Assembly: GCA_964035545.1 (NCBI GenBank)
Contig: OZ037768.1
Span: 18,517,700 to 18,581,699, forward strand
Length of the DNA stretch: 64,000 nucleotides
Source: Bugula neritina
Lineage: Eukaryota > Bryozoa > Gymnolaemata > Cheilostomatida > Bugulidae
Direction of reading: 5' to 3'
The notes beneath the pieces are model-generated. The model did not search any database. It saw only the letters and a list, made by a program, of their open reading frames with translations, and was not told the DNA's origin. Shown here piece after piece: positions 13,001-25,200 of the stretch (the stretch's first letter is position 1; each line of letters begins with the position of its first letter). A program made the position numbers and the translations under genes.

Positions 13001-13220
13001 ATAATTCTTCAAGTTATAATCTTATAGCCACTTGAAAATTGTGTTGTTAAATTTTCCATTTTTGCATTTTAGAAGGGTGGGTGTTGGTTGCATGGCGGAG
13101 ATAGAAGTAGAGGTAACAGCCAGGAGGGCTGGGGATTGTGTTGTCATTTCATCATTTGAGTGTAAAGAGATGGGAGATATTCAAGGTCAATGTACTGTCA
13201 CTGTACAGCCTTGTCGCTAA
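4084..13220 (+). CDS. transglutaminase 1 (protein-glutamine gamma-glutamyltransferase)
   Basis: Calcium-dependent enzyme that cross-links Gln and Lys side chains. Coding exons: 4084-4090, 4697-5035, 5159-5275, 5415-5508, 5680-5834, 5987-6093, 6551-6710, 7239-7327, 7483-7623, 8028-8156, 8902-9064, 9172-9297, 9783-9942, 10266-10461, 10874-11072, 11273-11439, 12525-12661, 13073-13220; phases agree and give about 877 aa. Residues 1-185 are Tyr/Ser-rich and unlike known N-termini; then the N-terminal beta-sandwich, the core, and two C-terminal barrels. The catalytic triad is Cys452 in YGQCWVF (codon 8917-8919), His511 in NFHVWNE and Asp534 in AVDATP, with spacing like human TGM2; KWTGS holds the gating Trp. 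The core is secure. The first two exons are tentative: acceptor 4696 is the only phase-compatible one and is weak. The intron after 5834 uses a GC donor. The tandem paralogue starts at 16287. Confidence 0.9.
6192..6358 (+). mobile_element. MITE-A copy 2 with direct-repeat flanks
   Basis: Inverted-repeat element in an intron of transglutaminase 1. It begins GCAGGTGCAGTAAAGGAGAA and ends in TTCTCCACTACTGCACCT, which are complementary. An exact 11-bp direct repeat, AAAATAATGAG, flanks it at 6181-6191 and 6359-6369, consistent with a target-site duplication. It has no coding capacity. Confidence 0.75.
8700..8895. repeat. degenerate AT-rich tandem repeat before catalytic exon of transglutaminase 1
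   Basis: Imperfect units of about 30 bp built on ATAATTACATACTACGTA and CATGTATA run up to the acceptor of the exon that holds the catalytic Cys. A related but shorter stretch stands at the same place in transglutaminase 2 (22774-22895), and the last 20 bases before the exon are nearly identical in the two genes. Confidence 0.6.
11110..11200 (+). mobile_element. MITE-A copy 3 (left part only)
   Basis: Matches the first half of the MITE-A family (TAGGAGCAGTAATTGAGAAA, then AAGAAGTTATGTTTTTGCG) and stops before the internal and right-hand parts. Intronic in transglutaminase 1. Confidence 0.65.
11508..11724 (+). mobile_element. tRNA-derived SINE, full length with target duplications
   Basis: The head is tRNA-like: GCAGCCGTGGTCTAGGGGTT (box A-like) and GGGTTCGAGCC (box B) are correctly spaced for a pol III promoter. 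A family-specific body follows (AAGTCCTTAGCCCACTTTAA, GGGGTTTCTCACAGGGATAG) and a short T-rich tail. Copies of about 19 bp, ttattgcggtaatagagag and ttattgtagtaatagagag, flank it at 11489-11507 and 11725-11743. The matching intron of transglutaminase 2 (about 25165-25185) has one copy of that site and no SINE. It is not a functional tRNA: the acceptor stem and anticodon arm do not pair properly and the RNA continues into the body. Confidence 0.85.
12305..12465. repeat. degenerate (TTCTA)n pentanucleotide repeat
   Basis: About 160 bp of imperfect TATTC/TTCTA units in the intron before the penultimate exon of transglutaminase 1. The open frame across it (Leu/Phe/Tyr-rich) is a product of the repeat, not a gene. 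Confidence 0.85.
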
Positions 13221-13478
13221 ACGTCTAGCCTCTCATCTCTTTCACCATTAAACATTATCCTGCATCAAATGCTGCTGCTACATTGTTTGGACTTCTAATG
13301 GATATTTCTGTTATAATTTCTATCCAACATCTAATTATTCGTATATTATTTTTATTTTTCAAGTAATGGTCCTTTATTATTTCATAAATAATATTTCTTA
13401 TACCAGCTATAATAGAAATGGTCATTTGATTTATCACGCTGTAGTAGTAGTACTAAATAAATTATTTCTATCAGAATT

Positions 13479-13484
13479 AATAAA
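13479..13484 (+). terminator. polyadenylation signal, transglutaminase 1
   Basis: AATAAA lies about 260 bases after the stop at 13218-13220, a plausible 3' end. A second AATAAA-like site occurs about 25 bases upstream, so the exact site is uncertain. Confidence 0.45.
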
Positions 13485-16286
13485 GTAACTATATGGTATG
13501 TTACCATTGATGATCAACTCAGTTTTACCTGAAATGTGAATGATTGAATCAATTATCAAATACTCTGTATTCTTTCATTTTTGTTAAAACACCATTTATT
13601 GCATTATGTACTCCTGGTTTACTATGTCTATGTATTTGAACATGTTTTAAATTGTTGCAATATGATTTAGAATTTGTTTTATTAAAGGTTTTTGTTAAAT
13701 TATTTTTATTATTGCTATTTAGTCATACTGTCTATAAGGTAAGAGGTTAATTTATTACAAAGGCAATCATCAAGTTATGTTAATTTGTAGAATTTACGAG
13801 TTACACATTGGAAACTATACTATTTATTTGTTGCATTTTACACATGAACTATATTTATTTAAATATAATTGGTGAAAGTCTATCAACATACCCATGACCA
13901 AATTTGTTAACTTTTTTATTTTGGAATAAAATGCTCTGTTAAATTTTAATATGCTCAAAGCTATCATTTAGAGTCACAAATTTTAAATTTAGAAAGTTTT
14001 AACAGTTTAAGTCTCAAATATTATATTTTTCTATTGACCTGAAATTATTGAAGTAACCAGGGACTGGTTTTTATCATATACACAAACCTGCAGGTATAGA
14101 CATGCAAACCAAGTGCACAGATAAGCTCTACCTGCATGCTGTATGTGTGATTGTAGTACAATACTGACCTCTGCAGTATATGTGGCTCTCTATTATATAA
14201 TTATATATCATAGGTGTCCTGGCTCAGAGCAAGGCAGTCTTGAAGCCTCTGCAGCTTACATAAATTATTGTCCTATAACTTTCCTCATATATGTGTGTAA
14301 TCAAATACATAACCCCAGCTTTTGTTGCTTTCTCAATTCTCAAAGCTGCACATCTGTAGATTTTACTAATGAATTTATAGAAGCAGAGTATAGATTTGGT
14401 GCTTAGAAAAGGGAGAATGCAAATATTGATGTTCCATCAAGTGTTCACAAAAGTATTTTAAGTCATGCAATGCCTTAATTAATGACTATAAAATAAACTA
14501 AACTTTACCTGAAGTATAGGAAATATGCCAACCTAATGTTTTGGAATCACGACAACACATATATACACCAATATATTATGTTTTGTGATGTGCTGACGGC
14601 TTTTAAAGCATTATGTCATTCATTAAAGTCAGTTACTGTGATTTCAAAGTCACATACAGTTGGGTTAGTTAAGCAAGATTTTACAATGATTAAAGACTGT
14701 TAAATTGTTAGAAAATAAAATTCAAAAAAATTAACAAATGCAGTTGTAATCGCTAAAATGAATTTAGCAATTAAGTATGTTTTTATGAAGCCTAGGTTTT
14801 AGCAAATGCATATATAATAGCAGAATGTCGGTCAAAAAGAACATCATGTAAGCAAGAGAAAAAGCATTTTTGCTCATCAATATGTGTAAGAAGGATGCTT
14901 TATGCAAACTAATTAATGTGTAATTATGCAGTAACTACTGTAATTAAATAATTAATTGCTGTAACTACTTACTAATTGCTGTAACTACTGAGCAGTATAA
15001 AAATAAAGCATGATATTTCCTGTAACCTTTTTTCAATCCTACATATGTGCAAGTTGCATGTCAGGTTTTCTTAACTTTTCTTAAAACTTTATTAAGTCTC
15101 ACACAAGCTTCAGCATTAAGCTCCAGCTTGAATTATTTTGTAAAATTTATAAAAAATATGAATTGCTTAAAACTTTTAAACATGCAACTTCTTATTACTC
15201 AGCGTGTTCATTCTTTGGGCAGAAGTTACACTTGAATGTTGTAAAACAAGAGCTGTTAATATAAATGTCCCTTTTTGTTACAGGCCCAGTTTCTGTTTCA
15301 TTTTATGTCAAAATATTGGATTATTTTTGCTTTCATTAAATCTGATATCACACCCTGCTTTTTTGTCAACTTAATTCAGCTGTTTTCTCTTTCTTTCAAG
15401 AATTTTTACAGTTTTGGTAGAGACTTGCCTGTTAATATTTTAGTAATTTGACCACTATAATAGGAACAAAACTCTTTGCACAATATTGGACTATCAACAC
15501 GCAATTTTTGGAAACAAAATAATGAGATTTTCATGGCTATCTTGATTAGTATTCATTGTATAGTTGCTAAAAATATCTTGCAGTCAGCTTATAATTCTAT
15601 TACATTCCTTTTTACCAAACATAATTGAAATGTTGTACATTGATCGATTTAAATTACTGAATTTGCTAAAAAGTTCCGACATATATAATATATAAAGCTC
15701 TAAATATATTGTATTGCATTGTATAAAACTATAGAAGCTGCAAAACTCAGCGCAATATACATGTTATGATGCATGTTATTGTTTTTCTGCTAAATTAGTT
15801 TGACGTCTGGCAAAAAACAAAATCCTACGGTGTTATTATATTCACAGGAATGACTAAGCCAATTATGCTTGCTTAAAACTCTTAACAATATCTTAATTGT
15901 TTCTTGCATTTTGTGTTTTTGTGTAAAAGAAAGTAGTATATTGATTCAACTATTATAATCAAAATAGTTCCAAGTACAAATATGATTTTGGCTATACAAG
16001 ACTTTGCGTATGTAGACTGGCAATATTCATAGCTTTTAGAAACAGCTCATGAACAGGATGTAAGCAGAAGGACAGAATCTCTAATACTTATAAGTCACAG
16101 CTAAACTATCCTACAGGAATTTAATCGACTGACTTGTTTATCAAAGTTTACTTCATTCTTATCTACATTTTGTCATGTAGAGAAATACCCTTATACCTGA
16201 AACACTTGGAGCTAGATAAACTCACACAGCTGTAACAATATCCACACTTTGCCTCCTATATAGCGTGTGATTGGATAACTGTTACC
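13485..16286. other. intergenic region between the two transglutaminase genes
   Basis: About 2.8 kb of AT-rich sequence. I see no exon with a recognisable protein and no element with clear ends. The promoter of transglutaminase 2 must lie at its right end or upstream; CTATATAG at about 16256-16263 is a weak TATA candidate 24-30 bases before the ATG. Confidence 0.55.
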
Positions 16287-19200
16287 ATGGGTGGTGTATA
16301 CAGCACATTGAGCTCATACTTTGACTCTGCTGACCCTCCACGTGCACACAGAGCTGAATCCATTGTGTCGCTGCCTGGCAGAAGAATAAACACAAGCGGA
16401 GAAACTTGCAACTTTCATGAACCTGTCGAGCCTCCATCAGGTAAGCTTCAAACTGTAACTATTTCAGTTGCTCACGTAAACTTAAACTATATTGGAGGCT
16501 TTTTAAAACTGTTTGTTGTATGCTTTTCTACCCATGAATTTGTTGTTAATTTCAACACTTCTAAAGTGTTAAGTATAGTAGGAAGTTGTGAATCTTTAAT
16601 AACTGACGTTTTCTGAAATTTATTTAAAACTGGGCTCGCAAATTTAGACTACATTTTTAAGGAACCCAACGACTTTTTCATTTTTCTGTTTTCAATTCTG
16701 CATACAAAATACATTTTTATATTTCTATTTTCAAGTACGCTATACTGAACAGTTTAAATCGAACACACAGCATATTCTTGCAACACTTTGGTTATAAACT
16801 ACAAACAGCAATTTACAATCTAATTCTATATATGCACTTACATTCAATAACAATAATAATTGTTGCACATTGTCAACCATTAAAATTAGAAAAATTTTTG
16901 AATCAACATGTCAATATATTATTATTATACACTGCATCAAGTAGCAACTTCTAGTAACTATGAGGATACACAGCCATAGTTCTTTTATGTTCACTTACAG
17001 TTAGATGTACTAATGAGACATTGTTTACACATTATATGCAATCTTTGCCTCATCTTTTTCATATGTGTGTAAAGACATGTAATATGCTTTCTTCACAATA
17101 CCAATGACTCACTGATACATGTACCAAGTTTTGATATTTTCCAAAAAACATAATCTGTTTATATACTAATTTCCTCATTTGCATTCTAAATATTAATATA
17201 CTGCTATTCTACTGCTTTGTCATGCAACTTTATCAGTGTAACAAATTTAATCAGTTACAATCAGTGTAACAATTTCACACATGCACACACATATCATAGC
17301 TTCTTATTGAGATAGTTTCAGTGAAGACTAAGAACTATGTTCTAACATTTTTGCTGGCTGTACTATTGTAACCATGGAACAATGCATACTTTATATATTA
17401 TATGAGCTATATATTGATATGCATTTTTTACCCTGTGCAATGTAACAGCTCAGTTTCTCTCTGAAGACTTTCATGACGGCTTGTGTCAACATTTATGTTA
17501 TGTGAATTTTCATTCATACTTCGCATGCACTTTATTATTATATCCATATATATACAATGCCTGCAGCTAAGGACTACAACCTCTGCAAGCTAAAACATGG
17601 CTACTTTTGATTATGGTCGAAGAATCAAATTCACAAATCTCATCAGCTTCCATGCCACAGCAGGTTAATTTGTTGGAAAAGCTTTTCGTTTAGTGTGGCT
17701 ACCTGTTACTAATTTGCATGCAGTCAGATTTTTCCTTTGTATTTTAAAGAGAGTATATAAATGGTCACATCATCCCTACATGAAGTGTAGAGTTACAAAG
17801 TTTGTGTTTGAGTGGTTTGTGTGATACCTTCAATTTTTGTCAGCAGATAATTATTTAATAAATAATTTAAATGTTAAGTCATTACAATTATAATACCATA
17901 AACAACCTATTCACGTTACTTGTGTTTAATGGCATATCTCATACAGCTATATAGTTATAAAAAATGCTCGGCAGCTAAATAAAGATTAGTACAAAAAAAC
18001 AGTGTAGGACTATAACTATTTTTGCAAATAGACAATAGTTTACAGCTCTGTGCATAACATAGACAGATGTAATGTACTATCATTACATATTTCCAGTTTA
18101 TCACTAATTCAATATAAATACTTATCAGCTTAATGTACTCTGTTTTTAAACTGAAGCACAAAAAATGTTTTCTCTGTCAAACTTAAATACATATCAGACA
18201 GAGACTTTGACTGTTAATCACAATACATCTGCATGCAGTTATGAGAAACATTTAGTGCTATCAGCTATATAATGTGTAGATGTCTTACAAAATGGCATAT
18301 GAATTGTATGTTGCATCTATTAATATACTATTGCTGAAACCTCAACTGCATGTATAGTGTGCTATAATTACAAAATACACTGAAGGCTTATAGTGGATAG
18401 CTTGTGCTTGTTCTACTCTGAAGGTGCCTGGATGTGCCAGGATTTCTAGTGAAAAAATTTGGTTTCAAATAGTTTTTTATAAATTTTAATTAATTTTTTA
18501 TAAGCAAGCCTTCTTATACAGGCTTTTTATAATTAAATTGCATGTTAATGTTTCTATCTGTTGGATTTTGTTTGCTTGAAATTTTTTTATGAAGGAGTTT
18601 ATAAAGATTTTATTCTAATTACAGCAGACACTCCAAAGAAGCCCAAGAAAGCAGTTGAAATAGAAAATGTAGATCTGTGTATTGATGAGAACAGCAGAGA
18701 CCACCACACAGACGAGTTGGTATTTTATGTTTTGTTATATAATAATATATATCTATACACTACGCATATTTATAATATGTAGAATATGCGTTATATGCAT
18801 CATGGATTATATAATATGTGTTATGTAGATTATTTATAGTTTAAAATATTTATGTTATATAAACATGCACTATAAAAACTATTGGATTTTGAAAAAGTAA
18901 TAGGCCTAATTGTATTATATATATTAGGCAGAAGTAATAAGAAGAATTGGGCAGTAAGCTACCACAAATGCATTCTGTCTAGTTCATCTCCTAGGAGATA
19001 TTTGCTTATAATATATTGAATGAAAGTAGTAGAGCACCATTAACGTTTAACGTTAAACTCCAATTTATTTTCAAGCTGTCAGAAATAATCATTCAAAAAG
19101 GAAAGTTGAAAATGTAACAATATATTATTATATTGACAAAAAGATACTGAACCATAATAGTAGCAAAAAACAATGAATCATGTAACTATATCCTTGTATA

Positions 19201-22200
19201 TATTATGGTTAGTTATGAATACACATGTATATGTCATGTATGTAATGTACACGTTTAGCTATGAGGTATGTCAAGATGGGTACACTGACGATTTGACAAA
19301 GGAAGTGAAAAAAGCGCAGCTTGTCATCCGCAGAGGCCAAACATTCAAAGTGAAGATAACTCTCAATGATGAATGTTCAGAGGACACACAATTCAGAGTC
19401 ATTTCTACAATAGGTATGAATTAAATAAATCATGCATTTATATTAAATAAAACCAAAGTGGTATATAGAATATTCTAGATATAAATTTTGCAACAACGAA
19501 AATTGTTGTAAAAATGTGAAATATTGATTGTAATTATAGCTGAAATATCAATGAAACTTTGTTGAAATAGCATTTACTTTGGTTTTAAAGCAGTTTTTTA
19601 TTGAGCTTTTGTAAGAATTACATAAAAGGCAAAGCACATTGCACACAATTTTAAACAAATAATGGTTTATTCTATGATTCTACAAAGCAAATTTAAAGCA
19701 ATTGATTTTAATAAATTGTATATGGCTAGAAGGCTACATATTGCAATTACCCACGTATTGTACATTTGAAGGGAAAATTCCTCTCGCAAGTAAAGGTAAT
19801 TATAGTGAGATAATTACTGGAAAGAAATCAAAGGAAACCAATTGGAGTGTCAAACTTGACTCAAAAGAAGGGAAAACGGTAAATTTCTCAGCAGCCATGT
19901 TGCATTTTATTTTGTTTTCTAAGAAGTTAGTGTATATGTGTATGTAAATGTATAAGTTATGATAGTATGGCGTTTATTTTCAACTACAATATGTATGCAT
20001 TTCATATCATCAGAATAGCTATCTAGGTGGTCAATGAACTAGTAAAAAGTTACTGTCTGGTAACAAAGCGATGAAAGTAAAATATCCTACCCATTACTGC
20101 AAGTAATTACTAAACAATAACTACAAGACTGGACTACACTCAATACTATACTCATCATGGAAAGTGCAACGCCTTATTTATTGCTCAGCTAATATTTCTA
20201 CATCCACCTTTATACAGATTTGTTATTACAAGACTTTATTTTCCTCCAACTAATTCATTTGTGAATGCATGTTTTCGTATATTATAGCTATAACATATAG
20301 GATCAATATTATTGTACAGCTTGCTTAAGATATAGTGTAAGCCATTTTGTTGAAGTACATGCATAGTATTGCTATATTTTTACCTAAATATTGACTTATA
20401 CTATCTAATTGATGGTTGAGATGGTATGTGCCTTACAAACCATGAGTACATAGGCTGGCTTTCTTTGCTTTTTCTAACAGGTAGAATTGCTCATATACAG
20501 CCCTCCCAAATGTGCAGTTGGTAAATGGAACCTAAAGTTCGATGCAGTTTATGTTGATGACGATGGTGAAGTTGTATCCCTGTCCACAGACAAGACTGTT
20601 GCTGCACAAGCATACATATTGTTCAATGCATGGTGTAAAGGTGAGCTACCACTTTCTAGAGCTATGTTAAGTCAGGCCAAATCAAGTCAGTTGCTTACCA
20701 AATTAAGTCATGGTCAAAAAACCTCAAGTCAATTTTAAGTCAAGTCCAATCAATGACTAACCAAGTTAGCTGATTTTTAAGTAAAAAACTTAGTAAATTC
20801 AAGCAATGACCTAAGCTAGTTTTTAAGTCATGTTAAGATTTTCTAGCACTCAATTGGTTGGCAACTTTATCGGAAAAGTTGTTGATTCCACGAAATTATG
20901 TTATATAATTATGTTATGTTTAACAATATAAGTGTATAATATTAGACTGGGTTTATAAATATTTGTTATTGTAGATGATGCAGTCTATATGGACGATGAA
21001 ACTTGGAGAAAAGAGTATGTTTTAAATGATACAGGAAAAATATACACAGGAAATTACAAACAGGTGCGTTCATTCAAAATTTGTAGTAGCTAGCATACAT
21101 GTAGCATATAAATAATATATTTAGTTTATTATACATATATTATTTTATAATATAAATATATAAATTGTTTATAACTTATTTATAATATATTCATTTGATT
21201 CTTGAATGTTTCTTATTTGTACATATTGTTTTTATCTGTTGCCATTGAATTTAATGCTCTTACTGTAAAGTAAGTACGCATGTTTGCATGTTTCAGTACC
21301 TATGAACAATGGAAGTCCCGAAAACAGCGTGTGATAACAAGTTGCATTATGTCTAAAATGCATAATGGTACTTTGAATTAACTTTTTAATAACTTTTCAA
21401 AAAGCCTCCTACTAACATAATCATTATTATTATGCTGAACTTGTAGCAATATTAAAATTCCTTTGCTATTCTATTGCACAAATTATGATCATTTTCTAAT
21501 TTCTGATGTAAGTGAAACTTTGATGAGAATTAAAATTTTTGTTTGTAAAAACACAAAATAAAGAACACACATAGATATGAATACAACCACTATGAACACT
21601 AGTCACCTAGTACAATATGTCTCATATAGTTACTTCCATTACTTAAACAAGCTCCATCATTATAACTTTTGTAAAACTAAACACAACATTTTCTCAGAGT
21701 CAATGCAAGCTCTTTATTTCTAGATTTACGGCAGACCATGGAACTTTGGGCAGTTTGAAAGTATTTCACTGGAAACAGCTCTGTATGTGTTAAATGAGCT
21801 GACAAAGATACCCATTACGTTTCGAGGAAGTCCGACTTTGATCAGTAGAAAGATGTCTGCTTTGGTATGTATCCTAGAGAAATACTACACAACACGTAGG
21901 ACATTGCTGTATAAGATAGGAATTACTGGTAATACATTACATGACTACACATCATAGTATAAGATATGATTATATGGCAATACCACATATAAGATGAAGA
22001 TGTAGCAATACATTATATGATTACACACCAGAGTATAAAATAGGAATTACTAACAACTAAACAGCACACCGTATTCTTGCTGTCAACACTAGTGCTGCTA
22101 GTAGATCATGCAACGCAATGTATTGTATTGCCCTGCAGTGCCATATATTGCAATGTATTGCAATGTGTCACACTGCAAGAGGATGTGGTGTAATGCATTA

Positions 22201-25200
22201 GAATATAAGACACAGTACTTCACCATAGCACTGTGAGAAGCGCTGCAAGACATGCACGCTGTAGCAAAATTCTTATTTATTGCATATACTGAAATTTTAG
22301 TTAAATATCATTATGCAATACTTCTAGAACACACCCAACTCTAAATCAGTCAGGTGTATACTTATATTTGTAAATATTCAAGTAGTTTTTTATTGACTCT
22401 TGAAATAATATAATTTTTAGACATCAAGTAAAGTATTCTTGTGTATCAGTTATTAAAGTAATAATAATATTTTAAGGTGAACAGCTCTGATGATAATGGG
22501 ATCCTTACTGGAAGATGGGACGGTGAGTATTCAGATGGAGTAAGTCCAACCAAATGGACTGGAAGTGTTGCTATCTTACAGAAATATATGGAGACCAAGC
22601 AACCTGTGAGTATAGGAGTCACAACTATATTTCTGGTGGAGCAACTAGAACAAGAGGCAGTAGCTACAACTCCTTTACTCAATGTTCATGACAGAAAATT
22701 AATGTTTCATAAACAGAATGTCATCCGACAGAATTATACATCTACATGTAAATGAAACACTTATTAAATAGCGTAGTGTGTATAACTACATACTCTGGAT
22801 AACACAGTATATGTATAACTACACATTATGTTACGTCTTACTACATGCTATGTCTGACATGTATATCTACACACTATCTACACCACACATTGCAGGTAGA
22901 GTATGGCCAATGCTGGGTATTCTCTGGTGTAATGACTACAGTCTGCAGAGCTCTGGGTATTCCTACAAGATCTGTTACTAACTTTGCCTCAGCACACGAC
23001 ACAGATGGCAGTCTGACCATTGATATGCATTGGGATGAAAATGAAGAGCATATGCCTGGTAAATATTACATGCTTATATCTATATACTAGAAGTATAACT
23101 AAAAGTTCTATTATACATGTGTTTCCTGCTGATCTCCATGCTTTACGCTTGTTGTTTTATGCAGAACTGGATACAGATTCTGTGTGGAACTTCCATGTGT
23201 GGAATGAGTGCTGGATGACAAGACCTGACCTACAAGAAGGATATGGAGGATGGCAAGCAGTTGATGCCACGCCTCAAGAAACTAGTGATGGTATAATTCT
23301 TCAACTCTTCAAAACACAAAAGCAACTGCACGATGTATTATTTATTTGAAATAATGAGACATGTTTTACAGCTTTTTGCAATTACAAAAAATGTATGTGA
23401 AATTCATTAAAGTATTTTTTGGGGGATGAATTGGATATTTTCAAATAAGGTTTCAAGACTTATAAATAATAATGGATAGAAAGTGTATAAAAAAATTCAT
23501 TTAAATTATTATTGCATGTTTTAGGCATATACTGTGCTGGCCCAGCATCCCTTGCTGCAATAAAGAATGGAAATGTTGGTGTCACTTTTGATACGCCTTT
23601 TATATTTGCTGAAGTAAACGCTGACAAAGTGCATTGGGTTAAACAGAAGGATGGCTCAATAGAAAAGTTGTTTGAAAGGAGTGTGTAAGTAAAACTTTAC
23701 ACATAATGTACTTTGCTACTACTTTTTTGCATCATGCACTTCTTGGTCTATAAAAGCTATTGTATTGCATAGTTGACTATGTGCTTATAGAGTGGGCAAA
23801 AAGATAAGCACAAAGAGGGCCGGTTCCAGCAGAGACTTTTCTGTAGAGATGTGGAATCCTGACCGAGAAGACATCACAAACTCGTATAAGTACCCTGAAG
23901 GGACATCAGAAGAGCGAGCTGCGGTTTGGAGAGCCAATGAGATGTCAACAAAACCAACTGTTTATACAGAGGGTGATAGTCAAAAGGTAAATGATGATGC
24001 AGTTTTTGGCACGGCACCTTTAGCAATTTTCAATGAAATAGAAACTTTTATTTGAATGAAAACTTGTTTCATAAAGTACCAACATCAGTATAGCTATTCA
24101 GAGTCATTTAGTATTGAATATGTTAGTATGCCCTATGGCCTACGGGTCTTTAAATTGGTCAGAGGGTAAAACTGGTGAGGAGATTTTCTCTACAGTTGAC
24201 TATCAAAGCTCAATTATGACACACTATTTATTTTATTCATTCAAACTTTGTTTATGAAAAGCAACATAAAATTGTAAATTATATTTACAGGACGTAACTT
24301 TTAGAGTAGAAGAAGTTGATAACGTGTTTCTCGGATCTAGCTTTGAGATTCTTGTGGTTATTAAAAACACGTCAGATGAGAAGAGATCTGTTGGTCTTAC
24401 AGTAACACTCTGCTCAGTCTACTACACTGGAATCAATAAAACTAAACTGAAACGGGAGCATTTCACTAAGGAACTAAAGCCAAAAAGTGGTGAGTGTGTT
24501 ACAGAACTTTATAGATATGACCTTGACAGTCAAACTTCATTTCTCATATTAGTTCTTTTACAGTAAAAAAATACACGATAAGCCTCTTTCGTTAGCAAAA
24601 AATAATATATTATATTTCAAACCTAAAATTAATTTTAGAGATTGCAAGTTTAGTGTGTAATGTTTATTATTATTTCAGGATACTTTGCTACCTGTCTTTT
24701 GAAGCAACTTAAATGTAACGTCAACTTTAAACCTAGTCTGTGTTCACTACTTGCTACATGTTCTGTGGCTATGCATACCTTTTGGTGCTGATGACCTTCA
24801 TGACATGAAAATTTTAAGACTGCCATGAACTCTGACAATTATAGTTAAAAGATGATGACAAAGCTGAGCTCATATGCTCTGGAAATTCAGTTACATAATC
24901 AATGTTATGGCGTCTTCATAGTTCAGCTAAATTAAATATGTTTGGTTGTTTAACAGAGGAGGTGGTGACAATGAAGGTGGAAGTAGAAGACTACTTAGCT
25001 GACATGAAAGATCATAACTATGCTATGAAAATCAACTACCTCGGGTCTGTCAAAGAAACTAAGCAAATATTTGCCTCTCAGGATGACTTTAGACTGAGAA
25101 CTTTAGTTCCTGATGTTATCCCAGTAAGCAGCATTCATTTTTGTAACTTTTTACACATCAATTGTTTTTGTCTAGCTTATTGCAGTAATAGAGAAATTAG

